Source of the DNA: an uncultured Atopobiaceae bacterium
GTDB lineage: Bacteria; Actinomycetota; Coriobacteriia; Coriobacteriales; Atopobiaceae
Assembly (NCBI GenBank): GCA_944320975.1
Contig: CALUJM010000006.1
Coordinates: forward strand, 1 to 64,000
Reading direction: 5' to 3'
Length of the DNA: 64,000 nt
Of the stretch, positions 16,914-27,035 are shown piece after piece; positions within the stretch are counted from its first letter, which is position 1; every line of letters starts with the position of its first letter. The position numbers were made by a program, and so were the translations under genes. The notes under the pieces were generated by a model that ran no database searches, was not told where the DNA came from, and saw nothing but the letters and a program-made list of their open reading frames with translations.

Positions 16914-17540
16914 CTACGCGTCCTTCATGATGATGTCGCGCACGATGCCGGAGACGCGGTCGCACGCATCGAGGCACAGCTCCATGCGGTCGAAGATGCG
17001 CAGCCAGGTGACCGCATACTTGCCGGAGGCCTCCTCCTCGTCGGAGAAGAGGCGGCGCAGAGCCTGCTGGTAGACGGTGTCGCCCTCGTCCTCGACGGTG
17101 CCGACCTCGATGGCCTTCTCCAGGACCACGCGGTCCTTCTTGTAGTCGGGCAGGTGGTCGATCATCTCCTTCATCTCGTTCACTGCGTGGACCGTGAGCT
17201 CAGAGATCTGCTTGGCCTCGAGGCGCAGGTCGGAGATGTTGAAGAGGTCCATGCGCACCGCGACGCCGTACATGGAGTCCACGACGTCGTCCATGGCAAG
17301 GGCGAGCGACGAGATGTCCTCGCGGTCGATCGGCGTGATGAAGGAGGTGTAGAGCTTGGCCATGATGGCCTTGACGCGCTCGTCGGCCTTGGACTCGTAG
17401 ACCTTCATCTGCGGGATGGAGCTCATCGACTCGGGGAAGTCGCAGATGATGGTGTTGTACTCGTCCGCAGCCTCGACGATGAGGGCAGCGAACTCCTTGA
17501 GCATGGTGTAGAACTCGTCTTCCTTCTTGATGCGGGGCAT
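16914..17540 (-). CDS. PhoU-like DUF47 protein (Pit accessory)
   Basis: A 208-residue all-helical DUF47/PhoU-like protein with the acidic metal-binding helices of the family (EAADEYNTIICDFPE, LAMDDVVDSMYGV, IFDRMELCLDACDRV). These proteins are encoded next to low-affinity phosphate transporters and are thought to regulate them. It is 82 bp downstream of the pit gene on the same strand, so it is co-transcribed. The ATG follows AGGAG. A short stem, AGCGGCG/CGCCGCT (17597-17614), sits between the two genes. Confidence 0.88.
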   Translation of the reverse strand: MPRIKKEDEFYTMLKEFAALIVEAADEYNTIICDFPESMSSIPQMKVYESKADERVKAIMAKLYTSFITPIDREDISSLALAMDDVVDSMYGVAVRMDLFNISDLRLEAKQISELTVHAVNEMKEMIDHLPDYKKDRVVLEKAIEVGTVEDEGDTVYQQALRRLFSDEEEASGKYAVTWLRIFDRMELCLDACDRVSGIVRDIIMKDA

Positions 17541-17622
17541 GTGGACTCCTTTGTCGGGTCGGGCGATAAGAACGTCGATAAGAGCGGTCGAGAAAAGCGG
17601 CGGGCTCGCCGCTCAAGCGGGA

Positions 17623-18672
17623 CTAGAACAGGACGAGGAAGAGTTTGGCGAGCAGGTAGCCGATGACGCCGCAGCCCGGGAACGTGAACACCCAGGTGAG
17701 GACCATCTCCTTGGCCACGCCCCAGTTGACGGACTTGGGGTCCTTGGCGGCGCCGGCTCCCATGATGGCGGCGGTCTTGGTGTGGGTGGTGGAGACGGGC
17801 AGGCCCGTCAGCGTGGCGATGAGCAGGGATGCCGTGGCAGAGACCGAGGCGGCGAAACCCTGGTACTTGTCCAGGCGCACCATCTCCATGCCGACCTTCT
17901 TGATGATCTTCTTGCCGCCCACGGCGGTGCCGATGGCCATCACCGCGGCGCAGAGCACCATGATCCACAGCGGGAAGCCGCCCATCTCGCCCACCGTCAT
18001 GTTGAGCGAGAGCGCGATGGCGAGCATCGCCGTGGACATGAACTTCTGACCGTCCTGCGCGCCGTGCATGAGGGCGACGCCGGCGGCGCCGAGCACCTGC
18101 ATGCGACCGAAGAAGTTGTTTGCCGTGCGGCGGTCGGCGTTCTTGCAGGCGATGGGGATAACCTTGGAGATGACCCAGCCGGCGATAAATCCCAGAACGG
18201 TGGAGAGCACGAGGCCGTAGACGACCTTGACCCACTCGCCCATGTTGACGCCGTCGAGGCCGCCGGAGACGGCGAGGGCGCCGCCGGTGAGGCCGGCGAT
18301 CAGCGCGTGGCTCTCGGAGGTGGGGATGCCAAAGGCCCAGGCTCCCAGGCCCCAGGCCACGATGCCCACCGTAGCGGCCGCCAGGGCGATGAGGGCGGCG
18401 TGGCTGTCGCCGCCGAAGTCCACCATGCCGGAGATGGTGTCGGCGACGGCCGTGGAGATGAACGACATCGCCACGAGGCCAACGAAGTTGCAGATGACCG
18501 ACATGAGAATCGCCGAGTCCACGTCGATCGAGCGGGTACCGACGGGCTCGGCGATGGCGTTGGCGGCATCCGTCGCGCCGTTCACGAAGATCGTGCCCAT
18601 GACGAGCAGCATCACGATCACGAGGAACGGGTTGGTCGAAAGGACGCCCAGGAACTGTTCGAAGCTAATCAA
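17623..18672 (-). CDS. pit: Inorganic phosphate transporter, PiT family
   Basis: Membrane protein that imports metal-phosphate with protons. 349 residues, about 10 membrane helices, and the two PiT signatures: GATDAANAIAEPVGTR near the N-terminus and GLPVSTTHTKTAAIMG near the C-terminus, with GIPTSESHALIAGLTGG between. The start is a TTG (18670-18672) with AAGGAAG about 10 bases upstream; no better ATG exists before the conserved region. It forms an operon with the DUF47 gene. Confidence 0.92.
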   Translation of the reverse strand: MISFEQFLGVLSTNPFLVIVMLLVMGTIFVNGATDAANAIAEPVGTRSIDVDSAILMSVICNFVGLVAMSFISTAVADTISGMVDFGGDSHAALIALAAATVGIVAWGLGAWAFGIPTSESHALIAGLTGGALAVSGGLDGVNMGEWVKVVYGLVLSTVLGFIAGWVISKVIPIACKNADRRTANNFFGRMQVLGAAGVALMHGAQDGQKFMSTAMLAIALSLNMTVGEMGGFPLWIMVLCAAVMAIGTAVGGKKIIKKVGMEMVRLDKYQGFAASVSATASLLIATLTGLPVSTTHTKTAAIMGAGAAKDPKSVNWGVAKEMVLTWVFTFPGCGVIGYLLAKLFLVLF

Positions 18673-18831
18673 GAGCGCACTCGCTTCCTTAAGGTCGCTG
18701 ACAGTTATGTCACAGCTTTGTAAACGCCTGATAAGGATAGCGTAAAGTGGTACATCGCAGGGCGAGACGGGCGTGGAGTCGTCCGCCGTTCGCCGCCTCT
18801 TACAAAGCCCTTACATTATGCCGATTGGGGA

Positions 18832-18936
18832 CTGCCGATTGGGGACGGGTTATTTCCGTCAGACGAAACGGGACAGGTTTGACAAGCAAACCTGTCCCGT
18901 TTCGTCTGACGGAAATAACCCGTCCCCAATCGGCAG
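18832..18936. repeat. Perfect 50-bp palindrome (GGGGACGGGTT type)
   Basis: Left arm 18832-18881 and right arm 18887-18936 are exact complements over 50 bp with a 5-base loop, ACAAG. The arms contain GATTGGGGACGGGTT and CGGGACAGGTTT. A direct copy of GCCGATTGGGGACTG precedes it. It ends 7 bp before the beta-glucosidase stop codon. Confidence 0.95.
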
Positions 18937-18943
18937 AGCCAGC

Positions 18944-21420
<2,477 letters not shown>

Positions 21421-21461
21421 GCGGCCGGGACCGCGGCCCGCGGAGTCGCAGCGCCTCAGAT

Positions 21462-21533
21462 GGTTCTCCGCGAAAATACCGCAGTTTGGGGCCCATGTTT
21501 ACGTACCAAACTGCGATATCTTCGCGGAGAACC
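21462..21533. repeat. Palindromic repeat with 28-bp arms
   Basis: Arms GGTTCTCCGCGAA...CAGTTTGG and complement differ at 2 of 28 positions, with loop GGCCCATGTTTACGTA. The loop word CCCATGTTT also occurs in the repeat at 36351-36475, which hints at a relation. It is 40 bp behind the rpiR stop. Confidence 0.85.
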
Positions 21534-21582
21534 TCGCGGCCGAGAAGGGCGGGCGGTCGCGACGGCGTCTCTGGCGCGGCGC

Positions 21583-21772
21583 GGACCCAAATACCGATTT
21601 GGGTTGTTGGTGGACCCAAATCGGGATTTGGGTCCCGAGCCGAGGGCACTTCTCGGCAGGCGGACTACATCGCGGGCCGATAATAACGTTGTTATTTAAT
21701 GGTTTAATCGAGAAGATTCTGTCTCAGTCCGGGCTTCCTGCTGCGCGGACCCAAATTCCGATTTGGATCCGC
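21583..21772. repeat. Three GGACCCAAAT hairpins in 190 bp
   Basis: Hairpins of the form GGACCCAAAT-4 nt-ATTTGGGTCC occur at about 21583-21605, 21612-21634 (perfect) and 21745-21772 (GCGGACCCAAAT...ATTTGGATCCGC). Between them is an AT-rich piece with AATAACGTTGTTATT. The cluster lies upstream of the tRNA-Thr terminator; 21421-21815 holds no gene. Confidence 0.8.
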
Positions 21773-21815
21773 GACAGTGAGTCGCAACCAGGCACCGCGA
21801 CCGGGCGGCGGCACG

Positions 21816-21847
21816 AAAAAAGGTCAGAGACCAAAGGGTCTCTGACC
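21816..21847 (-). terminator. Rho-independent terminator of tRNA-Thr
   Basis: Stem GGTCAGAGACC with its complement (21822-21847), followed on the minus strand by TTTTTT (21816-21821). It is 13 bp past the CCA end of the tRNA. Confidence 0.92.
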
Positions 21848-21859
21848 TGTGCATTTGGC

Positions 21860-21935
21860 TGGAGCCAGCTACCAGACTCGAACTGGTGACCCCCGCTTTA
21901 CGAGAGCGGTGCTCTACCAACTGAGCTAAGCTGGC
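21860..21935 (-). tRNA. tRNA-Thr(CGT)
   Basis: Cloverleaf on the minus strand: acceptor GCCAGCT/AGCTGGC, D-arm GCTC...GAGC, anticodon stem CCGCT/AGCGG with loop CTCGTAA giving anticodon CGT (codon ACG), T-arm ACCAG-TTCGAGT-CTGGT, discriminator T and an encoded CCA at 21860-21862. Confidence 0.97.
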
Positions 21936-21951
21936 GTGTCAGCGAATAATT

Positions 21952-21980
21952 ACTATACGAGAAGCTCCGCCGCCGCGCAA
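21952..21980 (-). promoter_or_regulatory. Promoter of tRNA-Thr
   Basis: -35 TTGCGC (21975-21980) and -10 TATAGT (21952-21957) on the minus strand with a 17-bp spacer; the mature tRNA begins 16 bp after the -10. Confidence 0.75.
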
Positions 21981-21999
21981 GCACGTTTTTCTCGGCCGC

Positions 22000-22034
22000 G
22001 CTGTGACAATTTAACCTGTCCTCATTGTCACAGC
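22000..22034. repeat. TGTGACAAT...ATTGTCACA palindromic repeat (family C)
   Basis: GCTGTGACAAT stem, loop with AACCTGTCCTC, complementary stem ATTGTCACAGC. It overlaps the 3' end of the DUF523-PNP gene, whose TGA stop is read from TGTGACA. Confidence 0.9.
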
Positions 22035-23218
22035 AGCCGCAGCACGCCGCGGACGAGCGCCTCGAAGTTCTCCGCGTGCTTCTCGGCCTCGGCAAGCACC
22101 GTCTCGTGGCTGACCGCCGGCGCCCCGGACTCGTTGGCCGCCAGCGTGAGCCCCAGCACATTCATGCCCAGCGCCCGCGCCATCACGACCTCGCACACCG
22201 TGGACATGCCCACGTAGGACACCCCGAGCGTCCTCAGCGCGGCGACCTCTGCCGGCGTCTCGAAGCACGGCCCGAGCACGCCCGCGTAGACGCCCTCCTC
22301 CACGGCGATGCCCAGGTCGTCGGCCACGCCGCGCGCGATGGTGCGCAGGTAGGGTGAGTAGGCGTCGTTCATGTCCACGAACGGGCTCTCCACGTCGCGC
22401 AGCCCCTCCCACTCGGCGAGCGGGTTGCGCCCGGTGAGGTTGATCTGGTCGGTCAGGATTCCCAGGCCCACGTGCGCCTGGCCCGGCACCGCGCCCGTGG
22501 CGCAGGCAAAGATGATGTCGCGGCAGCCCAGGTGGTGCGCATGGCGAACGAGGGCAGTGACCTCAGCGGCGCTATAGCCCTGATAGAGGTGGATACGCCC
22601 GGGGTAGACCACCACGGGCACGTCGTCGATGGAGCCCACGGTGACTTCGAAGCGATGCCCGGCGACGGGCCGCGCCCCCTGGGGAAAGCCCTCGATGTCG
22701 CGATAGTCGATGCGGCGCACCGGCCGCACGAGCGACCCCAGGTGCCCCAGGCCGCTTCCCAGCACGATGGCGACGGGGTGCTCGACGCTCGGCTTGCACG
22801 CCCTCACGGTATCCTCGGTGACCACGCAGATCCCCTCCCTCTCGAGCCGCGCCGCAAAGACGCCCTGGCCCGGAACGAGCCTTCCAGAGTAGGTTCCATC
22901 GTAGACGAGTCCCACGCCGCACGACGGGCTCTTTGCCTTGAGGACGGCCAATTGGACCGGTGAGCGTCTCACCGCGTCCAGGCACCTCCGGGCTCCCAGG
23001 TCGAAATCCTCGGTCACGTCGCGCCCGTCGGCGAGAAGGACGCGCCCCCCGAGCTGCTCTGCGGGCGGGCGCGGCACGGGAAGCCCGCTCGCGGTCTCGG
23101 GGCACACGCGAAGGACGTCGACCTTCTCGGCCAGCTCGAGCACCTCGGAAACGGGCTTGGAGCCCCCGTCGTAGCGGACGGGGGCTCCAAGCAGGCAGGC
23201 GCTTATCGCGACGCGCAT
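22028..23218 (-). CDS. DUF523 - purine nucleoside phosphorylase fusion
   Basis: A 396-residue two-domain protein. Residues 1 to about 145 are a DUF523 domain (ISACLLGAPVRYDG, KAKSPSCGVGLVYDG, with conserved Cys residues). From about 147 on it is a PNP of the trimeric type: IVLGSGLG phosphate loop, GRIHLYQGYS, ATGAVPGQAHVG and the late YVGMSTVCEVVMARA region. PNPs split purine nucleosides with phosphate to base plus ribose-1-phosphate. The DUF523 role is unknown. ATG 23218 overlaps the upstream gene's TGA by one base (TGATG). The TGA stop of this gene lies in a palindromic repeat. PNP normally stands alone at about 270 residues, so this is a fusion. Confidence 0.88.
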   Translation of the reverse strand: MRVAISACLLGAPVRYDGGSKPVSEVLELAEKVDVLRVCPETASGLPVPRPPAEQLGGRVLLADGRDVTEDFDLGARRCLDAVRRSPVQLAVLKAKSPSCGVGLVYDGTYSGRLVPGQGVFAARLEREGICVVTEDTVRACKPSVEHPVAIVLGSGLGHLGSLVRPVRRIDYRDIEGFPQGARPVAGHRFEVTVGSIDDVPVVVYPGRIHLYQGYSAAEVTALVRHAHHLGCRDIIFACATGAVPGQAHVGLGILTDQINLTGRNPLAEWEGLRDVESPFVDMNDAYSPYLRTIARGVADDLGIAVEEGVYAGVLGPCFETPAEVAALRTLGVSYVGMSTVCEVVMARALGMNVLGLTLAANESGAPAVSHETVLAEAEKHAENFEALVRGVLRLL

Positions 23219-24234
23219 CAGGACGCCGCCAGGGTGCCGACTTGGATGGTCGCGTGGGAGAGGATGCTGCCCGTGTAGGAGGTCCACTCCTCGGTCAGCT
23301 GCGTCGAGGCGTCGGAGTAGGCGCTGTAGGCCACGTTGTAGGCCGCCTCCGCGGCTGCATAGGTCGCCGCGTCGTTGGTGATCTCGTAGGTCGAGAGCGT
23401 GGCGTAGTAGTCGCCGTCGGTGCGGGCCCAGGTGCCGGCCTCGGAGTCCCACTCGTCGCCGAGAAGGGCGATGATGTAGCTGGCGTAGTCGGCCGTGGGG
23501 GTGTCCTCGGCGCCCTCCTCGGGCTCGGTCGGCTCGGCGGGCTGCTCGGGAAGCGTGGTCTCGCAGACGGCTTCGCGCAGCTTGGTGACGATGACGCTCT
23601 GCTCGAAGGTGTCGTAGACGGTCTGCTCGTCGATGCCGTAGAGCTCGGCGATCGTGGCGAGGTCGGCGCTGCCCAGCATCTGCTCGGCGTAGTCGGAGAC
23701 CTCCTCGTCGGTCGCCGTGATGCCGCGGTCCTCCGCGTCGGCCAGGATGACCATGTTCTGGGCATAGACGAGGATCTCGGAGGCGGTGGGCACGGAGTAG
23801 GTGCCGTCGTCGTTGACGACGGACTCCACCGTGCCGCCGCCGGCGGTCAGCACGTCGCGCGCGGTGACGTTCTCGCGCTGGCCGTTGTAGGTGAAGGTGG
23901 CGATGGCGCTGTCGAGCTCGCCGGCGGAGAGGGTCGTGCGCCCGTCGAGGGAGACGCTGCCGGCGGAGGCGCCGCCGAGCAGGAAGTAGCCGCCGAGCAC
24001 ACCCACCACGAGCGCGGCAACGCAGATCGCGACCCACACGGGGGCGGAGAGCCCGCGGTGCGCGGGGTCCGCAGCGGGCTCGGGGTCCGCAGCGGGCTCG
24101 GGGTCGAGGTCCTTCTCGGGCTCGGCCTGCGGCTCGACGTCCTTCTCGGGCTCGGCCTGCGGCTCGACGTCCTTCTCGGGCTCGAGCGCCTCGTCCTTCT
24201 CGGGCTCGTCGGTGATCTTGTCCTGGTCTGCCAT
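23218..24234 (-). CDS. Membrane-anchored SurA-N/foldase-like protein
   Basis: 338 residues. The cytoplasmic N-terminus has tandem copies of EPEKDVEPQA-like units (residues about 10-45), then a membrane helix (VWVAICVAALVVGVLGGYFL), then an extracytoplasmic domain. That domain looks like the SurA/PrsA N-terminal chaperone region (EILVYAQNMVILADAEDRGI, TDEEVSDYAEQML) without a parvulin isomerase domain. Each EPEKD unit is encoded by GAGCCCGAGAAGGAC, i.e. the dispersed genome motif in tandem. It is translationally coupled to the downstream PNP fusion. The start ATG has GGAGAG upstream. A role in folding secreted proteins is inferred only. Confidence 0.65.
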   Translation of the reverse strand: MADQDKITDEPEKDEALEPEKDVEPQAEPEKDVEPQAEPEKDLDPEPAADPEPAADPAHRGLSAPVWVAICVAALVVGVLGGYFLLGGASAGSVSLDGRTTLSAGELDSAIATFTYNGQRENVTARDVLTAGGGTVESVVNDDGTYSVPTASEILVYAQNMVILADAEDRGITATDEEVSDYAEQMLGSADLATIAELYGIDEQTVYDTFEQSVIVTKLREAVCETTLPEQPAEPTEPEEGAEDTPTADYASYIIALLGDEWDSEAGTWARTDGDYYATLSTYEITNDAATYAAAEAAYNVAYSAYSDASTQLTEEWTSYTGSILSHATIQVGTLAAS

Positions 24235-24343
24235 GGGTCTCTCCTCACGTCGGGCACAGGGTTCGCGCCCCTTACATGTTCGAGCTTAAGATTTTATGAC
24301 AAGAAGGGCGCCGCCGCGCGACGCCCTCCGTTCCCCCACAAAC

Positions 24344-24907
24344 CTATGCGAGAGCTTGAAGGATCTCGGCCGAGAAGGACTTGATGTAGCCCGAGCCGTT
24401 CTCCGCGTCAAACTTGACGCGCGCCGCGAGCGCCTCCTTGGTCGCATCGGACGCGGCGCCCTGGGCGAGCCCCAGCAGCGCTGCCAGCATGTCGCGGTAC
24501 TCGGCGTCGCCGTGGTAGCACTGGATGGCCTCGTCCACGAGCGGCCAGACCTCGTCGGAGCGCTCGGGCGAGCTCGCGCCGAGGCGGCACAGGAACTCGA
24601 AGGCCGCCAGGCGCACCGTCGCGGAGCCGTCATCGAACAGCGAGGCCTCCGCGCCGTCGAAGGCGCCCGCGACGCGGTCGGCGTCCTCGAGCGCGACGGC
24701 GCTGAGGGCGTCCAGGATCTCCCAGCGCGTCTGGGCCTCCGGACGGAAGAGCGCGTCGATCAGGGCGTCGGCGTGTGGCGCCACCACGGACACGTTGGCG
24801 CGCGCTGCCAGCGCGATCGTGTGCGCGACCTCCTGGCGGCGGCGCCTGCTGGAGCCCGAGAGCTCCTCGACGAGGCCCGAGATGTCCGGGGTTTCGGTAT
24901 CAGCCAT
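24344..24907 (-). CDS. HEAT-repeat-like helical protein
   Basis: 187 residues made of helical pairs that look like 4-5 HEAT repeats (DALIDALFRPEAQTRWEILD, LFDDGSATVRLAAFEFLCRL). No enzyme motif. Its end, YIKSFSAEILQAL, is encoded over a GAGAAGGAC word. It follows the NYN gene on the same strand after 11 bp, so the two are probably one operon. Function unknown; HEAT repeats usually bind protein partners. Confidence 0.7.
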   Translation of the reverse strand: MADTETPDISGLVEELSGSSRRRRQEVAHTIALAARANVSVVAPHADALIDALFRPEAQTRWEILDALSAVALEDADRVAGAFDGAEASLFDDGSATVRLAAFEFLCRLGASSPERSDEVWPLVDEAIQCYHGDAEYRDMLAALLGLAQGAASDATKEALAARVKFDAENGSGYIKSFSAEILQALA

Positions 24908-24918
24908 GTCTGTCCTCC

Positions 24919-25701
24919 CTACTCGCAGAACCCGTCGACCACGGCCGTGCCGCTCTTGGGGTCCTGGTGAATCTCGATGAATCCGAGCTTGGCCGCCTCG
25001 CGCAGCAGCGCGGTGAACGAGCGGTAGCCGTACGACGCCTCCGAGAACTGCGGGCGCTTGCGCTTCATCGTGTCCTTGAGGCGCGATGCCAGGATGAAGC
25101 TGTCGCTCTCGCGCTGGAGCGCGTCGATGGTCTCAAAGAGCAGCTGGTAGCAGTCCTGCTTCTCGCGCGGCACCTTGCCGGAGAAGTCGGGGATGCCCGC
25201 GCCGCGGGTGATGTCCTCGTAGAAGATGAACTCGTCGCAGACCTCCGTGAGCAGGCTGCTCGTGGCCTCCTTCATGCCCACGCCGATGACCGTCTTGCCA
25301 AACTCCTTGAGCTTGGAGACCAGCGGAGAGAAGTCCGAGTCGCCGGAGAGGATGGCGAAGGTGTCGATGTGGTCCTTGGTCAGGCAGATCTCCATGGCGT
25401 CCACCGCGAGGCGGATGTCGGCGGAGTTCTTGCCGGTGTAGGCGCGGTCCGGGATCTCGATGAGCTCGATGCCGAGCTCGTGGAGGGGCGTTACGGCGTC
25501 CGAGAAGCGCTGCCAGTCGCAGTAGGCGCGCTTCGCGGTGATGCGGCCCTTGTCGACCAGGCGTTCGAGGATGAGCTTGACGTCGGGCAGCGGGCCGGGC
25601 TCCTGATGGCCGCGGCGGTTGCGGCGGCCGGTGCCCAGGGCGAGGTTCTCGAAGTCGATGAGCACCGCGATTGAGCTCTGCGGATTGTCGGTCGTGTTCA
25701 T
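24919..25701 (-). CDS. NYN-domain ribonuclease-like protein with OST-HTH/LOTUS domain
   Basis: 260 residues. The N-terminal NYN (LabA/DUF88) domain of the PIN fold carries its acidic residues in VLIDFENL, DIRLAVDAM and ILSGDSDFSPLV, and is expected to cut or bind RNA. The C-terminal part (about 180-260; FILASRLKDTMKRKRPQFSE) is an OST-HTH/LOTUS RNA-binding module. This domain pair is known in bacterial NYN proteins of unclear role. ATG 25701 is used because the homology starts there; AAGGAG lies a little far upstream (13 bases). Confidence 0.85.
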   Translation of the reverse strand: MNTTDNPQSSIAVLIDFENLALGTGRRNRRGHQEPGPLPDVKLILERLVDKGRITAKRAYCDWQRFSDAVTPLHELGIELIEIPDRAYTGKNSADIRLAVDAMEICLTKDHIDTFAILSGDSDFSPLVSKLKEFGKTVIGVGMKEATSSLLTEVCDEFIFYEDITRGAGIPDFSGKVPREKQDCYQLLFETIDALQRESDSFILASRLKDTMKRKRPQFSEASYGYRSFTALLREAAKLGFIEIHQDPKSGTAVVDGFCE

Positions 25702-25737
25702 GAAGCGGGTGGTTCTCCTTGTCCTGCATGATTCAAC

Positions 25738-25772
25738 ATGATCCAAAAGGGGACAGTCCCCTTTTGGATCAT
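25738..25772. repeat. GGGGACAGTCCCC palindrome
   Basis: A 35-bp palindrome: ATGATCCAAAAGGGGAC-A-GTCCCCTTTTGGATCAT. It is upstream of the NYN gene and directly beside family B copy B2. Confidence 0.92.
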
Positions 25773-25781
25773 TCGCATAGC

Positions 25782-25854
25782 AACGCACACAGTTCCGTTG
25801 CGTATTCTATATCCCCCGGATATTTTTTGGCAAAACCGGAACTGTGCGTGTTAT
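25782..25854. repeat. Family B palindromic element (copy B2)
   Basis: Outer arms AACGCACACAGTTCCG and CGGAACTGTGCGTGTTAT; the centre has the inner stem ATATC-CCCCG-GATAT. It is AT-rich compared with its surroundings and ends 23 bp from the dehydrogenase stop. Confidence 0.8.
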
Positions 25855-25877
25855 GTGGCGGGCCGGGCGCGCGGCAG

Positions 25878-26915
25878 CTAGTGCTCGTGGTCGTGGCAGT
25901 GGCACTCGTGGCCGTGTCCGTGGCCGCCGCAGCACTCGTGGCCGTCGCCGTGCTCGTGGTCGTGGCCGCAGCAGCACTCGTGCTCGTCATCCTCGTCGCC
26001 TTGGTCGAGCAGGGACCAGTCGAGGCCGGCGGCCGCGCAGGCGGCCTCCTCCTGATAGAGCAGCGTCAGGGCCTGCGTGCCCATGCGCGAGCCGCCGATC
26101 TGGCAGAGCATGTCAAAGAGGGTGAACGCGGTCTCGGCGCCGGGAAGGGTGATCTCCAGTTCCTCGGAGCGCTGGAGAGCCAGGCCGATGTCCTTGCGCA
26201 GGTGCTCGGCGAGAAACCCGGGCTTGTAGTCGCCCGCAAGGGACTTGGGCGCCAGGGTCCTGGACGCACCGGAGCCGCCCGTGCCGGACGCCATCACCTC
26301 GAGGACCTTCTCGGCGTCGATGCCCGACTGCTCGGCGAGGGCCAGGGCATCCGCATAGCCCACCATGCAGGAGGCCAGCGAGACCTGGTTGCAGAGCTTG
26401 GCGGTCTGACCGCCGCCGGGCTGGTCGAAGTAGAAGATCTTGGACGAGAAGGACTCGAGCACCGGGAGCACGGGCGCGGCGGCGGTCTCGGAGATGCCCG
26501 CGATGAGGGTGAGGGTGCCGTCGATCGCGCCCTGCTCGCCGCCCGTGACCGGGCAGTCGAAGGCGTGCTTGTCCTCGACCTCGGCGGCGTCGTGGATGTC
26601 GCGCGCGAGCTGCGGGGAGCTCGTCGTGAGGTCGATCAGCCAGGCGCCCTTCTTGGCGGTGCGGATCAGTCCGTCGGTGGCGAGGTAGACGTCCTCGACG
26701 TCGCCGGGGTAGCCCACCATAGTGAAGATGACGTCGGCGTCTGCGGCTGCCTCTGCGGGGGTATCGGCCCAGTGCGCGCCGCGGGCGAGAAGGGCCTCGG
26801 CCTTCTCCTTGGTGCGGTTGTTGACGGTGAGGTCATAGCCGGCGTCCATGATGTGGCCGGCGATGTTGGCGCCCATGATGCCGGTGCCGATGAAGGCGAT
26901 CTTGCGAATCTGCAA
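25878..26915 (-). CDS. Beta-hydroxyacid dehydrogenase family enzyme with His/Cys-rich tail
   Basis: 345 residues. The NAD(P)-binding N-terminus (IAFIGTGIMGANIAGHIM), substrate motif DCPVTGGEQGA and catalytic-lysine region GGGQTAKLCNQ place it with 3-hydroxyisobutyrate dehydrogenases / tartronate semialdehyde reductases. The start is TTG 26915 with AAAGGA 6 bases upstream. After the normal end (about residue 300) comes a tail of about 40 residues with a CCCGHDHEHGDGHECCGG-like pattern, rich in His, Cys and acid, which should bind Ni, Zn, Co or Cu. Such tails are known on SlyD or HypB but are not standard in this family. Substrate unknown. Confidence 0.85.
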   Translation of the reverse strand: MQIRKIAFIGTGIMGANIAGHIMDAGYDLTVNNRTKEKAEALLARGAHWADTPAEAAADADVIFTMVGYPGDVEDVYLATDGLIRTAKKGAWLIDLTTSSPQLARDIHDAAEVEDKHAFDCPVTGGEQGAIDGTLTLIAGISETAAAPVLPVLESFSSKIFYFDQPGGGQTAKLCNQVSLASCMVGYADALALAEQSGIDAEKVLEVMASGTGGSGASRTLAPKSLAGDYKPGFLAEHLRKDIGLALQRSEELEITLPGAETAFTLFDMLCQIGGSRMGTQALTLLYQEEAACAAAGLDWSLLDQGDEDDEHECCCGHDHEHGDGHECCGGHGHGHECHCHDHEH

Positions 26916-26949
26916 AGCGGTTCCTTTCTTTACCAATTAGGACAGGCTG

Positions 26950-27027
26950 GCGTGTGACAATTAGGACAGGTTAAATTGTCACACAGCAGAGCGTGTGACA
27001 ATTTAACCTGTCCTAATTGTCACACGC
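26950..27027. repeat. Perfect 35-bp palindrome (family C)
   Basis: Arms 26950-26984 and 26993-27027 are exact complements with an 8-base loop, AGCAGAGC. Each arm is itself the unit TGTGACAATTAGGACAGG followed by TTAAATTGTCACA. It ends 8 bp before the DegV stop codon. Confidence 0.95.
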
Positions 27028-27035
27028 TCCCGTGG

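Noticed and set aside
22028-24037. A 669-residue frame joining sequence upstream of the DUF523-PNP gene
   Set aside because: The first 270 codons are out of frame with the SurA-like gene and low complexity. The ATG at 23218 in TGATG is the natural start.
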